A DNA stretch of 64,000 nt, from assembly GCF_016773205.1 (NCBI RefSeq), contig NZ_JAETWB010000011.1, positions 33,260 to 97,259 on the forward strand, in the 5' to 3' direction. The notes under the pieces were generated by a model. It was given only the letters and a program-made list of their open reading frames with translations. It did not search any database and was not told the DNA's origin. The position numbers were made by a program, and so were the translations under genes. Positions within the stretch are counted from its first letter, which is position 1. Each line of letters begins with the position of its first letter. Shown in pieces: positions 7,587 through 17,644 of this stretch. The DNA is from Belnapia arida (GTDB lineage: Bacteria > Pseudomonadota > Alphaproteobacteria > Acetobacterales > Acetobacteraceae).

Positions 7587-9188
7587 GTGCGCCTGCTCGC
7601 CCTGCTGCTGGCGGCCTGGCTGGCATCGCCGGGGGCGGTCCGGGCCCATGCCGCCCTGGTGGCGACGATGCCCGAAGACGGGGCAAGCCTCGCCGAGGCG
7701 CCGTCCGAGGTGACGCTGCGCTTCGACGAGGTGGTGACGCCGCTCTCGCTGCGGATCGTCGGGCCCGATGGGGTGGCGCTCGCGCTGCCTGGCCTGCCCG
7801 GGCCGGGGGCGGTGCTGAGCGCGCGGCTGCCGCCGGGGCTCGGCCGGGGCGTCTATCTGCTCGACTGGCGAGTGGTATCGACGGATGGCCACCCTGTCGC
7901 CGGGGCGCTGGCCTTCGGGGTGGGGGCTACGGCGGCACCGGCCGCGACGCGCCGGCCGAGGATGGCTTGGCGCCGGCCTGGGCGGGGCTGCTGCAAGGGC
8001 TGCGGCTCATCTTCTATGCGGCGCTGGTAGCCGGGCCGGGCGCCGCGCTGTTCCGCCTGCTGGTCGCCGAGCCGCCGCGGCATGTCGTGCAGGGGATGGG
8101 TTGGGCCGGGCTTCTCGGCTTGGGGGCGGCCTTGCTCTCGGTCGGGGCGCAGGGCGGGCTGCTGGCGGAGGCGGGGTGGGATGGCCTGCTCGATCCGGCG
8201 GTCTGGCGGGCCGGGGTGGCGGCACCGCCGGCGGTGAGCCTGGGTGTCGCGGCGGCGGGATTCGGGCTGGTGGCAGCCGCGCCATGGAAGCGGCATCCGG
8301 CTGCGCGCTGGATGGGGGCAGGGGGTGCGCTACTCGTGGTGCTCGGCCTTCCCCTGACGGGCCATGCCGCGACGGCCGAGCCGCGCTGGCTGGCCGCGGC
8401 GGCGCTGGCCGTGCATGGGCTGGTGGTCGCCTTCTGGATCGGTGGCTTCTGGCCGCTCCGCGCTTTGCTGGCCGGGCAGGGGGCCGCCTGCGCTCCGGTG
8501 GTCGAGCGGTTCTCGCGGCTTGCCCTGCCCGGCGTGGCGGCGTTGCTGCTGGCGGGGGTGGTGCTCGGGGCGCTGCGCCTGGACTCACCGGGGGAGTTGG
8601 TCGGCAGCGGCTATGGGCGGCTGGTGCTGGCGAAGGCGTGCGGCTTCCTCCTGCTGCTGGCGCTGGCCGGGCTGAACCGGCAGCGGCTGAGCCCTGCCCT
8701 CACCGTGCGGGAGGATGCCGCGCGACGCCTCTCGCACAGCATCCTGGCGGAAATGGTGGTGGCCGCCGCGGTGCTCGCCCTCACCGCCGCGCTGGTCCGC
8801 ACGCCGCTGCCCCATGCGGCGATGCCGATGCATCATGCGGCCGCGGAGGGCGTCGCCGTGGCGACGGAAGGGGGTGGCCTGGCCGCCTTGGTCGAGCTGC
8901 TGCCGGGCCGAGCCGGACCCAACCGGCTGGTGGTCATGCTCGGCCGCGCCTCGGGCGAGGCCTTGCCGCCATTCCCTGGAGGTTTGGGTTGAATTTGAGC
9001 GGGCGGAGGCGGGCATCGGGCCGTTCCGCCGCCGGCTGCGGCCCGAGGGTGCCGGGCGCTTCGTGCATGAAGGACCGGAATTCGCCCTGCCAGGGCGGTG
9101 GTCGGTGCGGGTGGAGGTGCTGGTCAGCGATTTCGAGCAGGTCGTGCTGCCGGTCGGCCTGGACCTGCCGCCGGACGCCAGGCGCTGA
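7587..9188 (+). pseudogene. CopC-CopD fusion broken by two frameshifts
   Basis: Three segments of one copper-resistance protein are visible in two frames. The first, from a GTG at 7587 to about 7949, encodes a signal peptide and a CopC domain (mature start AHAALVATMPEDG, later DGHPVAGALAFG). The second, about 7950-8974 and shifted, encodes a multi-pass CopD membrane domain (LRLIFYAALVAGPGAALF, VAFWIGGFWPLRALL, SHSILAEMVVAAAVLALT). The third, back in the first frame to 9188, encodes a soluble beta domain (LEVWVEFERAEAGIGPF). One missing G near 7950 and one extra C in the CCC at 8974-8976 would explain both shifts. As it stands, translation stops at 8030. CopC binds periplasmic copper and CopD is thought to move it across the inner membrane. 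Either the gene is newly inactivated or these are two sequencing errors; every domain is otherwise intact. Confidence 0.85.
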
Positions 9189-9197
9189 GTCCCGGTC

Positions 9198-9737
9198 CTA
9201 TCGGGCGGGGCCGCGCGAGGCGCGCTGGGCCGGGTCGAGGCAATCCGGTGGGAAGGTCCAGTCGCCGCCCTGCTGGAAGAGCACGGCGAGAGCCTCTTCG
9301 CCGCCGGGGTTGAGGGCCGTCTGCGCCGCCCGCGTGCCCTCCGGCCAGCGGCTCTTGATGAAGGCGATGACGGCGCGGATGTCGTCCTCCGCCAGCCTTC
9401 CGGCGAAGGCGGGCATGGCGGAGCGGTAGCCGGGGCCCGCGACGCTGACCATGCTGTGGGCGATGAACTCGTAAAGCTGCGCGTCGGGATGCTGCCAAGC
9501 ATGGCCGCTGCCATCGAGCGGCGGGGCCGGCACCTGGCCGGCGGCATCCGCCTGCCACCAGCGAGGCTGGCCTTCGAGCGCGCGGCCGTGGCAGCTGGCG
9601 CATTCTGCGGCGTAGAGGCGCTCGCCGCGCGCGAGCCCTGCACCAGGTTCCGCCGCCTCCGCCCTCAGGGCGAGCAGCGTCCCGGCCAGGATTGCGAGGC
9701 GAGGAAAGCAGGCGGTCGTCCGGCGGTGGTCGGGCAT
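9198..9737 (-). CDS. Periplasmic c-type cytochrome
   Basis: This 179-residue protein has a signal peptide (LAILAGTLLALRAEA) and a single class I cytochrome c domain. The heme attachment motif is CASCH near residue 47. The axial Met is probably in SAMPAFAGRL, followed by the usual helix DDIRAVIAFIKSRW. It is convergent with the CopC-CopD gene, with only nine bases between their stops. A role as an electron carrier linked to the respiratory chain served by the SCO and PCu(A)C genes is plausible but not shown. Confidence 0.9.
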   Translation of the reverse strand: MPDHRRTTACFPRLAILAGTLLALRAEAAEPGAGLARGERLYAAECASCHGRALEGQPRWWQADAAGQVPAPPLDGSGHAWQHPDAQLYEFIAHSMVSVAGPGYRSAMPAFAGRLAEDDIRAVIAFIKSRWPEGTRAAQTALNPGGEEALAVLFQQGGDWTFPPDCLDPAQRASRGPAR

Positions 9738-9849
9738 GGCGCCAGACTAGGGCGCGACCCTGCCGGCCGGAAGGGTCAGCCGGCCGCCCGTGTTCTGGTC
9801 ACGAAATTGCATGCCGGTCCGCATCGGATCTCCGGGAGCAAGGATCATC

Positions 9850-11478
9850 ATGGACATGCATCTCAGGCGCCGCGGCTTGCTGCGCGGTGCCGGCACGCTG
9901 CTCGCCGCCGGCGCGCTACCCTTCGACCTGGCCCAGGCGCAGGCGGCCGGTGGCACCCTCCGCGTCGGCATGACCGCGGCCGCGGTGCCGCTGACCAATG
10001 GCGTGCCGGACCAGGGCGCCGAGGGGCACCGCTTCATGGGCGTCACGATCTATGACCAGCTGGTGCATTGGGACCTCTCCAAGGCCGATGCGCCGGCGGT
10101 GCTGGTCCCGGGGCTTGCGACCGAGTGGAGGGTCGATCCGGCCAACCCGAAGCGCTGGACCTTCACCCTGCGCCAGGGGGTGAAATTCCACGACGGCAAG
10201 CCGCTGACCGCTCAGGATGTGGTCTTCTCCTTCGACCGGGTGCTGAAGACGGATGCGCCGCATTTCGACCAGCGCGCCGCCGCCTTCGGCCGCGTCCGCG
10301 TGCCGACGGTCGTCGCCTGGGAGGCGCTCGACGAGCAGACCATCGCCATCGAGACCCGCACGGTGGACAGCACGCTGCCCTATGGCGTGAGCTGGATCGG
10401 CATCGTCCAGCAGGGCGCCTGGGAAGCCGCGGGCCGCAACTGGGATGCCTATATGGCGAAGGCGGTCGGCACCGGTCCGTGGCGGCTGGAAAGCTTCAAC
10501 ATCCGCGAGCGCGCCGTCCTCACCCGCAATGCCGAGTATTGGGACGCGAAGCGGGTGCCGAAATGCGAGCGACTGGTGCTGCTGCCGCTGGCCGAGCCCA
10601 ATACCCGCGTCGCCGCGCTGCGCTCCAACCAGGTGGACTGGATCGAGGCGCCGCCGGCCGATGCGGTGCCGAGCCTGCGGCAGGCAGGCTTCACCATCGT
10701 GACCAACCAATACCCGCACAACTGGACCTGGCAGCTGGCGACGGCCGAGGGCTCGCCCTGGCGCGACGTGCGGGTACGGCGCGCGGCCAACCTCGCCATC
10801 GACCGGGCGGCGATGAAGGACATGCTCGGCGGGCTGATGGATGAGGGCGCCGGCCTGCTCCCGCTCGGCGATCCGTGGAACAGCGTGCCGAAGTTCAAAT
10901 GGGCCCATGACCTGCCGGCGGCGAAGCGGCTCATGGCGGAGGCAGGGTTCTCGCCGCGCAACCCGCTACGCACGAAGATCGGCATCTCCACCAGCGGCTC
11001 CGGCCAGATGCAGCCGATGGCGATGAACGAGGCCGTGCAGCAGATGCTGAAGGAAATCGGCATCGAGATCGAGTTCGAGGTGTTCGAGTGGAACACGCTG
11101 CTGACCATCTGGCGCGACGGCTGGAAGGCGCCGTCCAACCGCGGCATCACCGGGATCAACATCTCCTTCACCGCGATCGACCCGTTCACCGCGATGATCC
11201 GTTTCCTCCGCTCCGATCTGACGCCGCCGGCGGGCAACAATTGGGGCGGCTTCTCCAGCCCGGACTACGACGCGCTGATCGGCAGGATCCTCGCCGAATT
11301 CGACCCGGCGGCGCAGACCCGGCTGATGGCCGAGCTGCATGCGAAGATCGTGGACGACGCGCTCTTCCTCTTCGTCGCGCATGACCTGAACCCGCGGGCG
11401 ATGAACCGGCGGGTGCAGGGCTTCGTACAGGCGCGGTCCTGGTTCCAGGACCTGACGCCGGTGCGGGTCGGCAGCTAA
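9850..11478 (+). CDS. ABC transporter substrate-binding protein, family 5 (peptide type)
   Basis: This 542-residue protein begins with a twin-arginine-like signal (LRRRGLLRGAGTLLAAG), then a mature SBP_bac_5 domain. Family features are YDQLVHWDLSKAD, the LRQGVKFHDGKPLTAQDVVFSFDR block, and GTGPWRLESFNIRERAVLTRN. Such proteins bind di- or oligopeptides, opines or similar solutes for DppBCDF-type importers. No permease or ATPase gene is adjacent, so the binding protein is either an orphan or works with a transporter elsewhere. The start at 9850 has AAGGA just upstream; a second ATG lies two codons later. It is convergent with the glycosyltransferase gene at 11500. Confidence 0.92.
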   Translation: MDMHLRRRGLLRGAGTLLAAGALPFDLAQAQAAGGTLRVGMTAAAVPLTNGVPDQGAEGHRFMGVTIYDQLVHWDLSKADAPAVLVPGLATEWRVDPANPKRWTFTLRQGVKFHDGKPLTAQDVVFSFDRVLKTDAPHFDQRAAAFGRVRVPTVVAWEALDEQTIAIETRTVDSTLPYGVSWIGIVQQGAWEAAGRNWDAYMAKAVGTGPWRLESFNIRERAVLTRNAEYWDAKRVPKCERLVLLPLAEPNTRVAALRSNQVDWIEAPPADAVPSLRQAGFTIVTNQYPHNWTWQLATAEGSPWRDVRVRRAANLAIDRAAMKDMLGGLMDEGAGLLPLGDPWNSVPKFKWAHDLPAAKRLMAEAGFSPRNPLRTKIGISTSGSGQMQPMAMNEAVQQMLKEIGIEIEFEVFEWNTLLTIWRDGWKAPSNRGITGINISFTAIDPFTAMIRFLRSDLTPPAGNNWGGFSSPDYDALIGRILAEFDPAAQTRLMAELHAKIVDDALFLFVAHDLNPRAMNRRVQGFVQARSWFQDLTPVRVGS

Positions 11479-11499
11479 GGGCGTGGGGCGGCGCCTGGT

Positions 11500-12381
11500 T
11501 CAGCCGGGCGCCGCTCCCAGCTCGGCATCGATCGCCTCCAGCAGCGGCAGGCTGTCGGCGGCGAATTTGCGGGCAAGTGGCTGCCAGGCGGTGCGCAGCA
11601 GCGGCAGGTCCTCCGCCGTGCGGAACTCGTAGGGCCGCGGCTGGCGGTCCCATAGGGCGAGGATCGGACAGCCGAACGGCGAGGGCTGGCCGAGGAGGTT
11701 CAGCACCGCGGAGTTGAAGAAGCTCTCATCCGGATGGGCGGAGTAGCGGAACCAGTCGACGATCTCCGGCCGGTGCCGGTAGACATCGAGGCAGCGCAGC
11801 AGCGTCTCGCGCCGCAGCAGCCACCAATTCGCACCCTTGGCATAGCGCCAGGGGAAGCGCCCGGCCTGCTTCATGGAGAAGGCGCGGGCGAAGTCATCAA
11901 GCCTGCCAACCGTGGCGGCATCGAGGTGGCGGTCGGTATAGGACTCGCGCTGGCTCAGGTTGCCGATGGCGCAATCCGGCAGGTAGCAGCGCTCGATGCG
12001 GCTGAGGATGGGGTCGCCCGGGGGAACTTCTCCGCTGTCGATCCAGTCGGCATCGGCGGTCATCATCTCGATCAGGCGCGGCATCGGCTTGATCGGGTAG
12101 GTGTCGCCGGAGAGGTGCAGGAAATGCGTGTGTGCCGGCTGGGCGAGCGCCGTCTCGGCCAGGCGGCAGACCGCTTCGATCATCGAGAAGCCGGCCCACC
12201 AGACCTCGACCCGCTCCCGCAGCAGATGCGCCTCCGCCGGCAGGGCCTGCTGGAACGGGGCGAGGTCGGCCTTGGCATCCACATGGACGTGGCAGGCGAT
12301 GCCGGCACCGAGCATCCGCCGGACCAGGCGCGCAGTCACGGCAGGTTTGGCATGGGCGAGGATCAGGCAGCAGAGCGTCAT
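11500..12381 (-). CDS. Core-2/I-branching GlcNAc-transferase-like glycosyltransferase (GT14)
   Basis: This 293-residue protein matches the bacterial branch of the GT14 family. It starts CCLILAHAKPAVTARLVRRM, then shows HVHVDAKADL, LHLSGDTYPIKPM, ANWWLLRRETL and the HPDESFFNSAVLN block with the presumed catalytic acid. It has no signal peptide or membrane segment, so it should act in the cytoplasm on a glycan or glycolipid precursor. It lies 11 bp downstream of the FkbM-type methyltransferase gene on the same strand. The pair may therefore decorate the same surface polysaccharide. The donor and acceptor cannot be told from sequence. Confidence 0.85.
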   Translation of the reverse strand: MTLCCLILAHAKPAVTARLVRRMLGAGIACHVHVDAKADLAPFQQALPAEAHLLRERVEVWWAGFSMIEAVCRLAETALAQPAHTHFLHLSGDTYPIKPMPRLIEMMTADADWIDSGEVPPGDPILSRIERCYLPDCAIGNLSQRESYTDRHLDAATVGRLDDFARAFSMKQAGRFPWRYAKGANWWLLRRETLLRCLDVYRHRPEIVDWFRYSAHPDESFFNSAVLNLLGQPSPFGCPILALWDRQPRPYEFRTAEDLPLLRTAWQPLARKFAADSLPLLEAIDAELGAAPG

Positions 12382-12392
12382 CGCCTGGCGGC

Positions 12393-13088
12393 TCAGGCCT
12401 CGATGGGAAGGGCAAGGTAATTCTCGTTCGCCTCATAGCGGCGGAAGCGGCGTTCGATCCGATAGCCCTGCCGCTCGGTCCAGGACTGGAAGGCCTCGGC
12501 GTTGCGGTTCTCGATCTCGATGAAGAGCGGCGGGCGCCAGGTGGCGATGGTCCGCTGCAGCCCGGCCAGGACCTGCATCTCCATCCCTTCGACATCGATC
12601 TTGAGGAAATCGACCCGGCGATGCGCCAGGGCATCGTCGCCACGGATCAGCACCAGGGCGTCCTCTTCCTGGGTCGGAGCAAGCCAGGTGCCGCCGAGAT
12701 TACCCTCCGGCACCCGGGCCTGAGCCCGGCTCGGCACATCGGCGAGGCCGGTGCCGAGATAGGTGAGGTCTGCCACCGGTTGCAGCCCGTTGAGGGCGAG
12801 GTTGAGCGTCAGGATGGCGATGGCCGGCGGGTTCGGCTCGAAAAGGATGATCTGCCGCGGGTGGAGGTATGTCCCGACATAGAGCGAGTGGTTGCCGACA
12901 TTCGAGCCGATATCGACGAACACGCCGCCCCTTGGGAAGAATTCCTCGATGATGCGGAGCTCCTCGACCTCATAGAACTGGCCGACGGCGTGGTACTGCT
13001 GGATGACATCCCGCTCGTCCTCGACGAAGAAGCGGACCTCCCGGCCGGAAATCGTGGCGGTCACGACGCTGCCGTGCTGACGATTCAT
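12393..13088 (-). CDS. FkbM family SAM-dependent methyltransferase
   Basis: This 231-residue protein has the FkbM layout: a SAM-binding GGVFVDIGSNVGNHSLYVG loop near residue 55, IILFEPNPPAI as motif II, and the diagnostic VDFLKIDVEGMEMQVLAG block. FkbM enzymes O-methylate sugars or other hydroxyls, often in cell-surface glycan clusters. An AAGGAGGATG block overlaps the region just before the start. The glycosyltransferase gene follows after 11 bp, so the two are likely co-translated. The substrate is unknown. Confidence 0.88.
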   Translation of the reverse strand: MNRQHGSVVTATISGREVRFFVEDERDVIQQYHAVGQFYEVEELRIIEEFFPRGGVFVDIGSNVGNHSLYVGTYLHPRQIILFEPNPPAIAILTLNLALNGLQPVADLTYLGTGLADVPSRAQARVPEGNLGGTWLAPTQEEDALVLIRGDDALAHRRVDFLKIDVEGMEMQVLAGLQRTIATWRPPLFIEIENRNAEAFQSWTERQGYRIERRFRRYEANENYLALPIEA

Positions 13089-13187
13089 GCCATCCTCCTT
13101 TCCGCGCCCTCACCAACGGAGGGGGTAACACGGCACCGTGAAGAATGGCATGGCGAGAATGGGCCGGGAGGCCTCCTCGGCCCGCGG

Positions 13188-14804
<1,617 letters not shown>

Positions 14805-14808
<4 letters not shown>

Positions 14809-16262
14809 AGCAGGGTCTCCTGCGCCGGCTTGCTGCGTGGCGTGCGCTTCGCGGCCGGCTTTGACCCATCGGTCGTCGCCTGCGCCTCGCCATCGGCGAA
14901 AGTGAGGATGAGTCGGGCGCCGGGCGGCACGGCGGCGGCGCTGGTGATGGGCGCGCCCTCGGCATCGCGCACCAGGGCAAAGCCACGGGAGAGGACGGAT
15001 TGGAAGGAGCCGCCCTCCAGCCGCGCGGCCAGCCCCTCCAGCCGCAGCCGCTTCTCCCGCAGCAAGGATACGAGGGGGCCGGAGCTGAAGCGGGCGAGGG
15101 GCGGGGCGGTGTAACCACGTGCCTCGATCCGGCCCCAGGCGGCGCGGCCGCGGGCCTGGAGCAGGGCGAGCGCGGCACGGCGGGCGGCGATGCCCTCGCG
15201 CGGATGCGGCAGGCGGGGCGCAAGGCGGCCCAGCTCGCCGCGCTTGCGCTGGACGAGGCCGGGGAGGGCGAGGGTGAGGCGCTCGCCGCGATCCTCCAGC
15301 CGCTGGCGCATGGCGCCGAGGATGTTGGGCAGGTCGGGCAGGCCGCGCTCGGCCAGCATCAGGCGGCGGCGGGCCCGCTCGACCAGGGTACGGCCGAGCT
15401 GGAGCAGCCGGGCCTCGGTCTGCGCCAGGTCGGCGAGAAGGTCGGTGCGGGCGGGGATCGCCATCTCGGCCGCGGCGGTCGGCGTTGGGGCACGGCGATC
15501 GGAGGCGAAGTCGATCAGCGTGGTGTCGGTCTCGTGGCCGACAGCGCTGATGAGGGGGATCGGGCTCTCGGCCGCGGCGCGGACGACGATCTCTTCGTTG
15601 AAGGCCATCAGGTCCTCAAGGCTGCCCCCGCCGCGGGCGACGATGATCACGTCCGGCCGCATCGGCCCCTCCAGCCGGCCGAAGCCGCGGATGGCGGCGG
15701 CGATCTGCTCCGCCGCGCCCTGGCCCTGCACGGCGACGGGCCAGAGCACGATGCGCCGCGGAAAGCGGCGGGCGATGGTGGTGCGGATGTCCTGGATGAC
15801 GGCGCCGCGCTCGCTCGTCACCACGCCGATGGTGGCCGGCAGCATCGGCAGGCGGCGCTTGCGCCCGGGGTCGAAGAGGCCCTCATCCAGCAGCCGCTTC
15901 CGCAGCATCTCGATACGGGCGAGGAGGGCGCCCTCGCCCGCGAATTCCAGCCGGTCGATGACGAGCTGGTACTTCGAGCGGTCGGCATAGGTGCCGATGC
16001 GGCCGGTGGCGATGACCTCGATGCCGTTCTCCGGTTTCACCGAGAGCCGGCCGACGGAAGTCTTCCAGATGACCGATTCCAGCTTCGCCTGCTCGTCCTT
16101 CAGCGAGAGGTAGATATGGCCGGAGGGGTAACGCTTCAGCTCGGTGATCTCGCCCTGGACGCGGACCCGGCCGAAGCTCTCCTCCAGCGTTCGCTTGATG
16201 GCCCCGGCGATCTCGGAGACGGCGAATTCGGGAATGTTGGCGCGCGGCGCGGGTGTGTCCAT
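14805..16262 (-). CDS. xseA: Exodeoxyribonuclease VII large subunit
   Basis: This 485-residue protein has an N-terminal OB fold (VRVQGEITELKRYPSGHIYLSLKD) and the ExoVII catalytic core (PDVIIVARGGGSLEDLMAFNEE, SAVGHETDTTLIDFASDRRAPTPTAAAE). A coiled-coil region follows, then a C-terminal beta domain. ExoVII degrades single-stranded DNA in both directions with the small subunit XseB, which is not in the window. The gene is divergent from purD across a 45-bp gap. A Lys/Ser-rich tail (KRTPRSKPAQETLL) overlaps the M23 gene start. Confidence 0.95.
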
Positions 16263-16307
16263 CGCCTTAGCTTATGCTAGAGCCGCCGCGGTTTGGAGGG
16301 TGCGGCG

Positions 16308-17576
16308 ATGAAGGTGCTGGTGGTCGGCGGCGGCGGACGGGAACATGCGCTGTGCTGGGCCATCGCCCGCTCGCCCAAGCTGGCGAAGCTCTGGTGCGCG
16401 CCGGGGAATGCGGGGATCGCAACGGTGGCGGAGTGCTTGCCGGTTGGGGCGGAGGACGTAAGCGGCCTGGTTGCGGCGGCACGAGAGAGGGCAGTCGACC
16501 TCGTGGTGGTGGGGCCGGAGGCGCCGCTGACGCTCGGGCTGGCGGATGCCCTGGCCGCGGCCGGGATCAAGGTCTTCGGGCCGAGCCAGGCGGCGGCGGC
16601 GCTGGAGGGTTCCAAGACCTTCACCAAGCAGGTGGCGGATGCCGCCGGGGTGCCGACCGCGGCCTGGGCACGGTTCGAGGATGCGGCGGCGGCACGGGCC
16701 TATGTCCGGGATCGCGGGGCGCCGATCGTCGTCAAGGCGGATGGGCTGGCGGCCGGCAAGGGCGTCGTCGTCGCGGCGAGCGTCGCCGAGGCGGAGGCGG
16801 CCATCGCCGACATCATGGAGAGCCGCATCCATGGCGCGGCCGGGGCGAGCGTCGTCATCGAGGAATGCCTGATCGGAGAGGAGATCTCCTTCTTCGCCCT
16901 CTGCGACGGGGAGCGGGCCGTCGCGCTCGGCGCTGCGCAGGACCACAAGCGCGTCGGCGATGGCGATACCGGGCCGAACACGGGCGGCATGGGCGCCTAT
17001 TCGCCGCCGCCCGCCTTCACCCCGGCGCTGGAGGCGGAGGCGATGGAGCGTATCGTCCGGCCGAGCCTCGCCGAGATGGCGCGGCGGGGGACGCCCTTCC
17101 GCGGGGTGCTCTTCGCCGGGCTGATGCTGACCGCGGCTGGGCCGAAGCTGATCGAGTTCAATGTCCGCTTCGGCGACCCGGAATGCCAGGCGCTGATGGT
17201 GCGGCTGCGCTCCGACCTGCTGGCCGCGCTGCTGGCGGCGGCGGAGGGGCGGCTTGGCGAGGTGGCGCTGGAGTGGGATGCGCGGCCAAGCCTCTGCGTG
17301 GTGATGGCGGCGGAGGGGTATCCGGGGGCCTATCGCCGCGGCACGACGATCCGTGGGCTGGACCGGGCGGCGGCGGTGCCCGGGGTGTTGGTCTTCCATG
17401 CGGGGACGGTGCCGGGGCCCGAGGGGGCGGTGCTGGCGAATGGCGGTCGTGTGCTCGGCGTGACGGCGGTTGGCGAGACCGTGAGGGCCGCTCGGGACGC
17501 CGCCTACCAGGCGGCCGATGCGATCGATTGGCCAGAAGGCTTCTGCCGCCGCGACATCGCCTATCGCGCCTTGTAA
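16308..17576 (+). CDS. purD: Phosphoribosylamine-glycine ligase
   Basis: This is the second enzyme of purine synthesis. It joins 5-phosphoribosylamine and glycine with ATP to give GAR. The 422-residue protein starts [18 protein letters not shown]. It has the ATP-grasp signatures [14 protein letters not shown] and [18 protein letters not shown], and [11 protein letters not shown]. The start is the ATG at 16308 with TTGGAGGG upstream; a TTG five codons earlier overlaps that ribosome-binding site and is less likely. It is separate from purF in this window. Confidence 0.95.
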   Translation: MKVLVVGGGGREHALCWAIARSPKLAKLWCAPGNAGIATVAECLPVGAEDVSGLVAAARERAVDLVVVGPEAPLTLGLADALAAAGIKVFGPSQAAAALEGSKTFTKQVADAAGVPTAAWARFEDAAAARAYVRDRGAPIVVKADGLAAGKGVVVAASVAEAEAAIADIMESRIHGAAGASVVIEECLIGEEISFFALCDGERAVALGAAQDHKRVGDGDTGPNTGGMGAYSPPPAFTPALEAEAMERIVRPSLAEMARRGTPFRGVLFAGLMLTAAGPKLIEFNVRFGDPECQALMVRLRSDLLAALLAAAEGRLGEVALEWDARPSLCVVMAAEGYPGAYRRGTTIRGLDRAAAVPGVLVFHAGTVPGPEGAVLANGGRVLGVTAVGETVRAARDAAYQAADAIDWPEGFCRRDIAYRAL

Positions 17577-17620
17577 TTCCCGATTTCGAAGAGTCCTTCG
17601 GTCTTCGGCGGGAGGAGCAC

Positions 17621-17641
17621 GGGAGGGGCAAAGCCCCTCCC
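17621..17641. terminator. Bidirectional hairpin between purD and the TRAP gene
   Basis: GGGAGGGGC, an AAA loop and GCCCCTCCC form a perfect nine-base-pair stem between two convergent genes. There is no clear T run on either side, so it is terminator-like rather than a textbook intrinsic terminator. Confidence 0.6.
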
Positions 17642-17644
17642 GCA

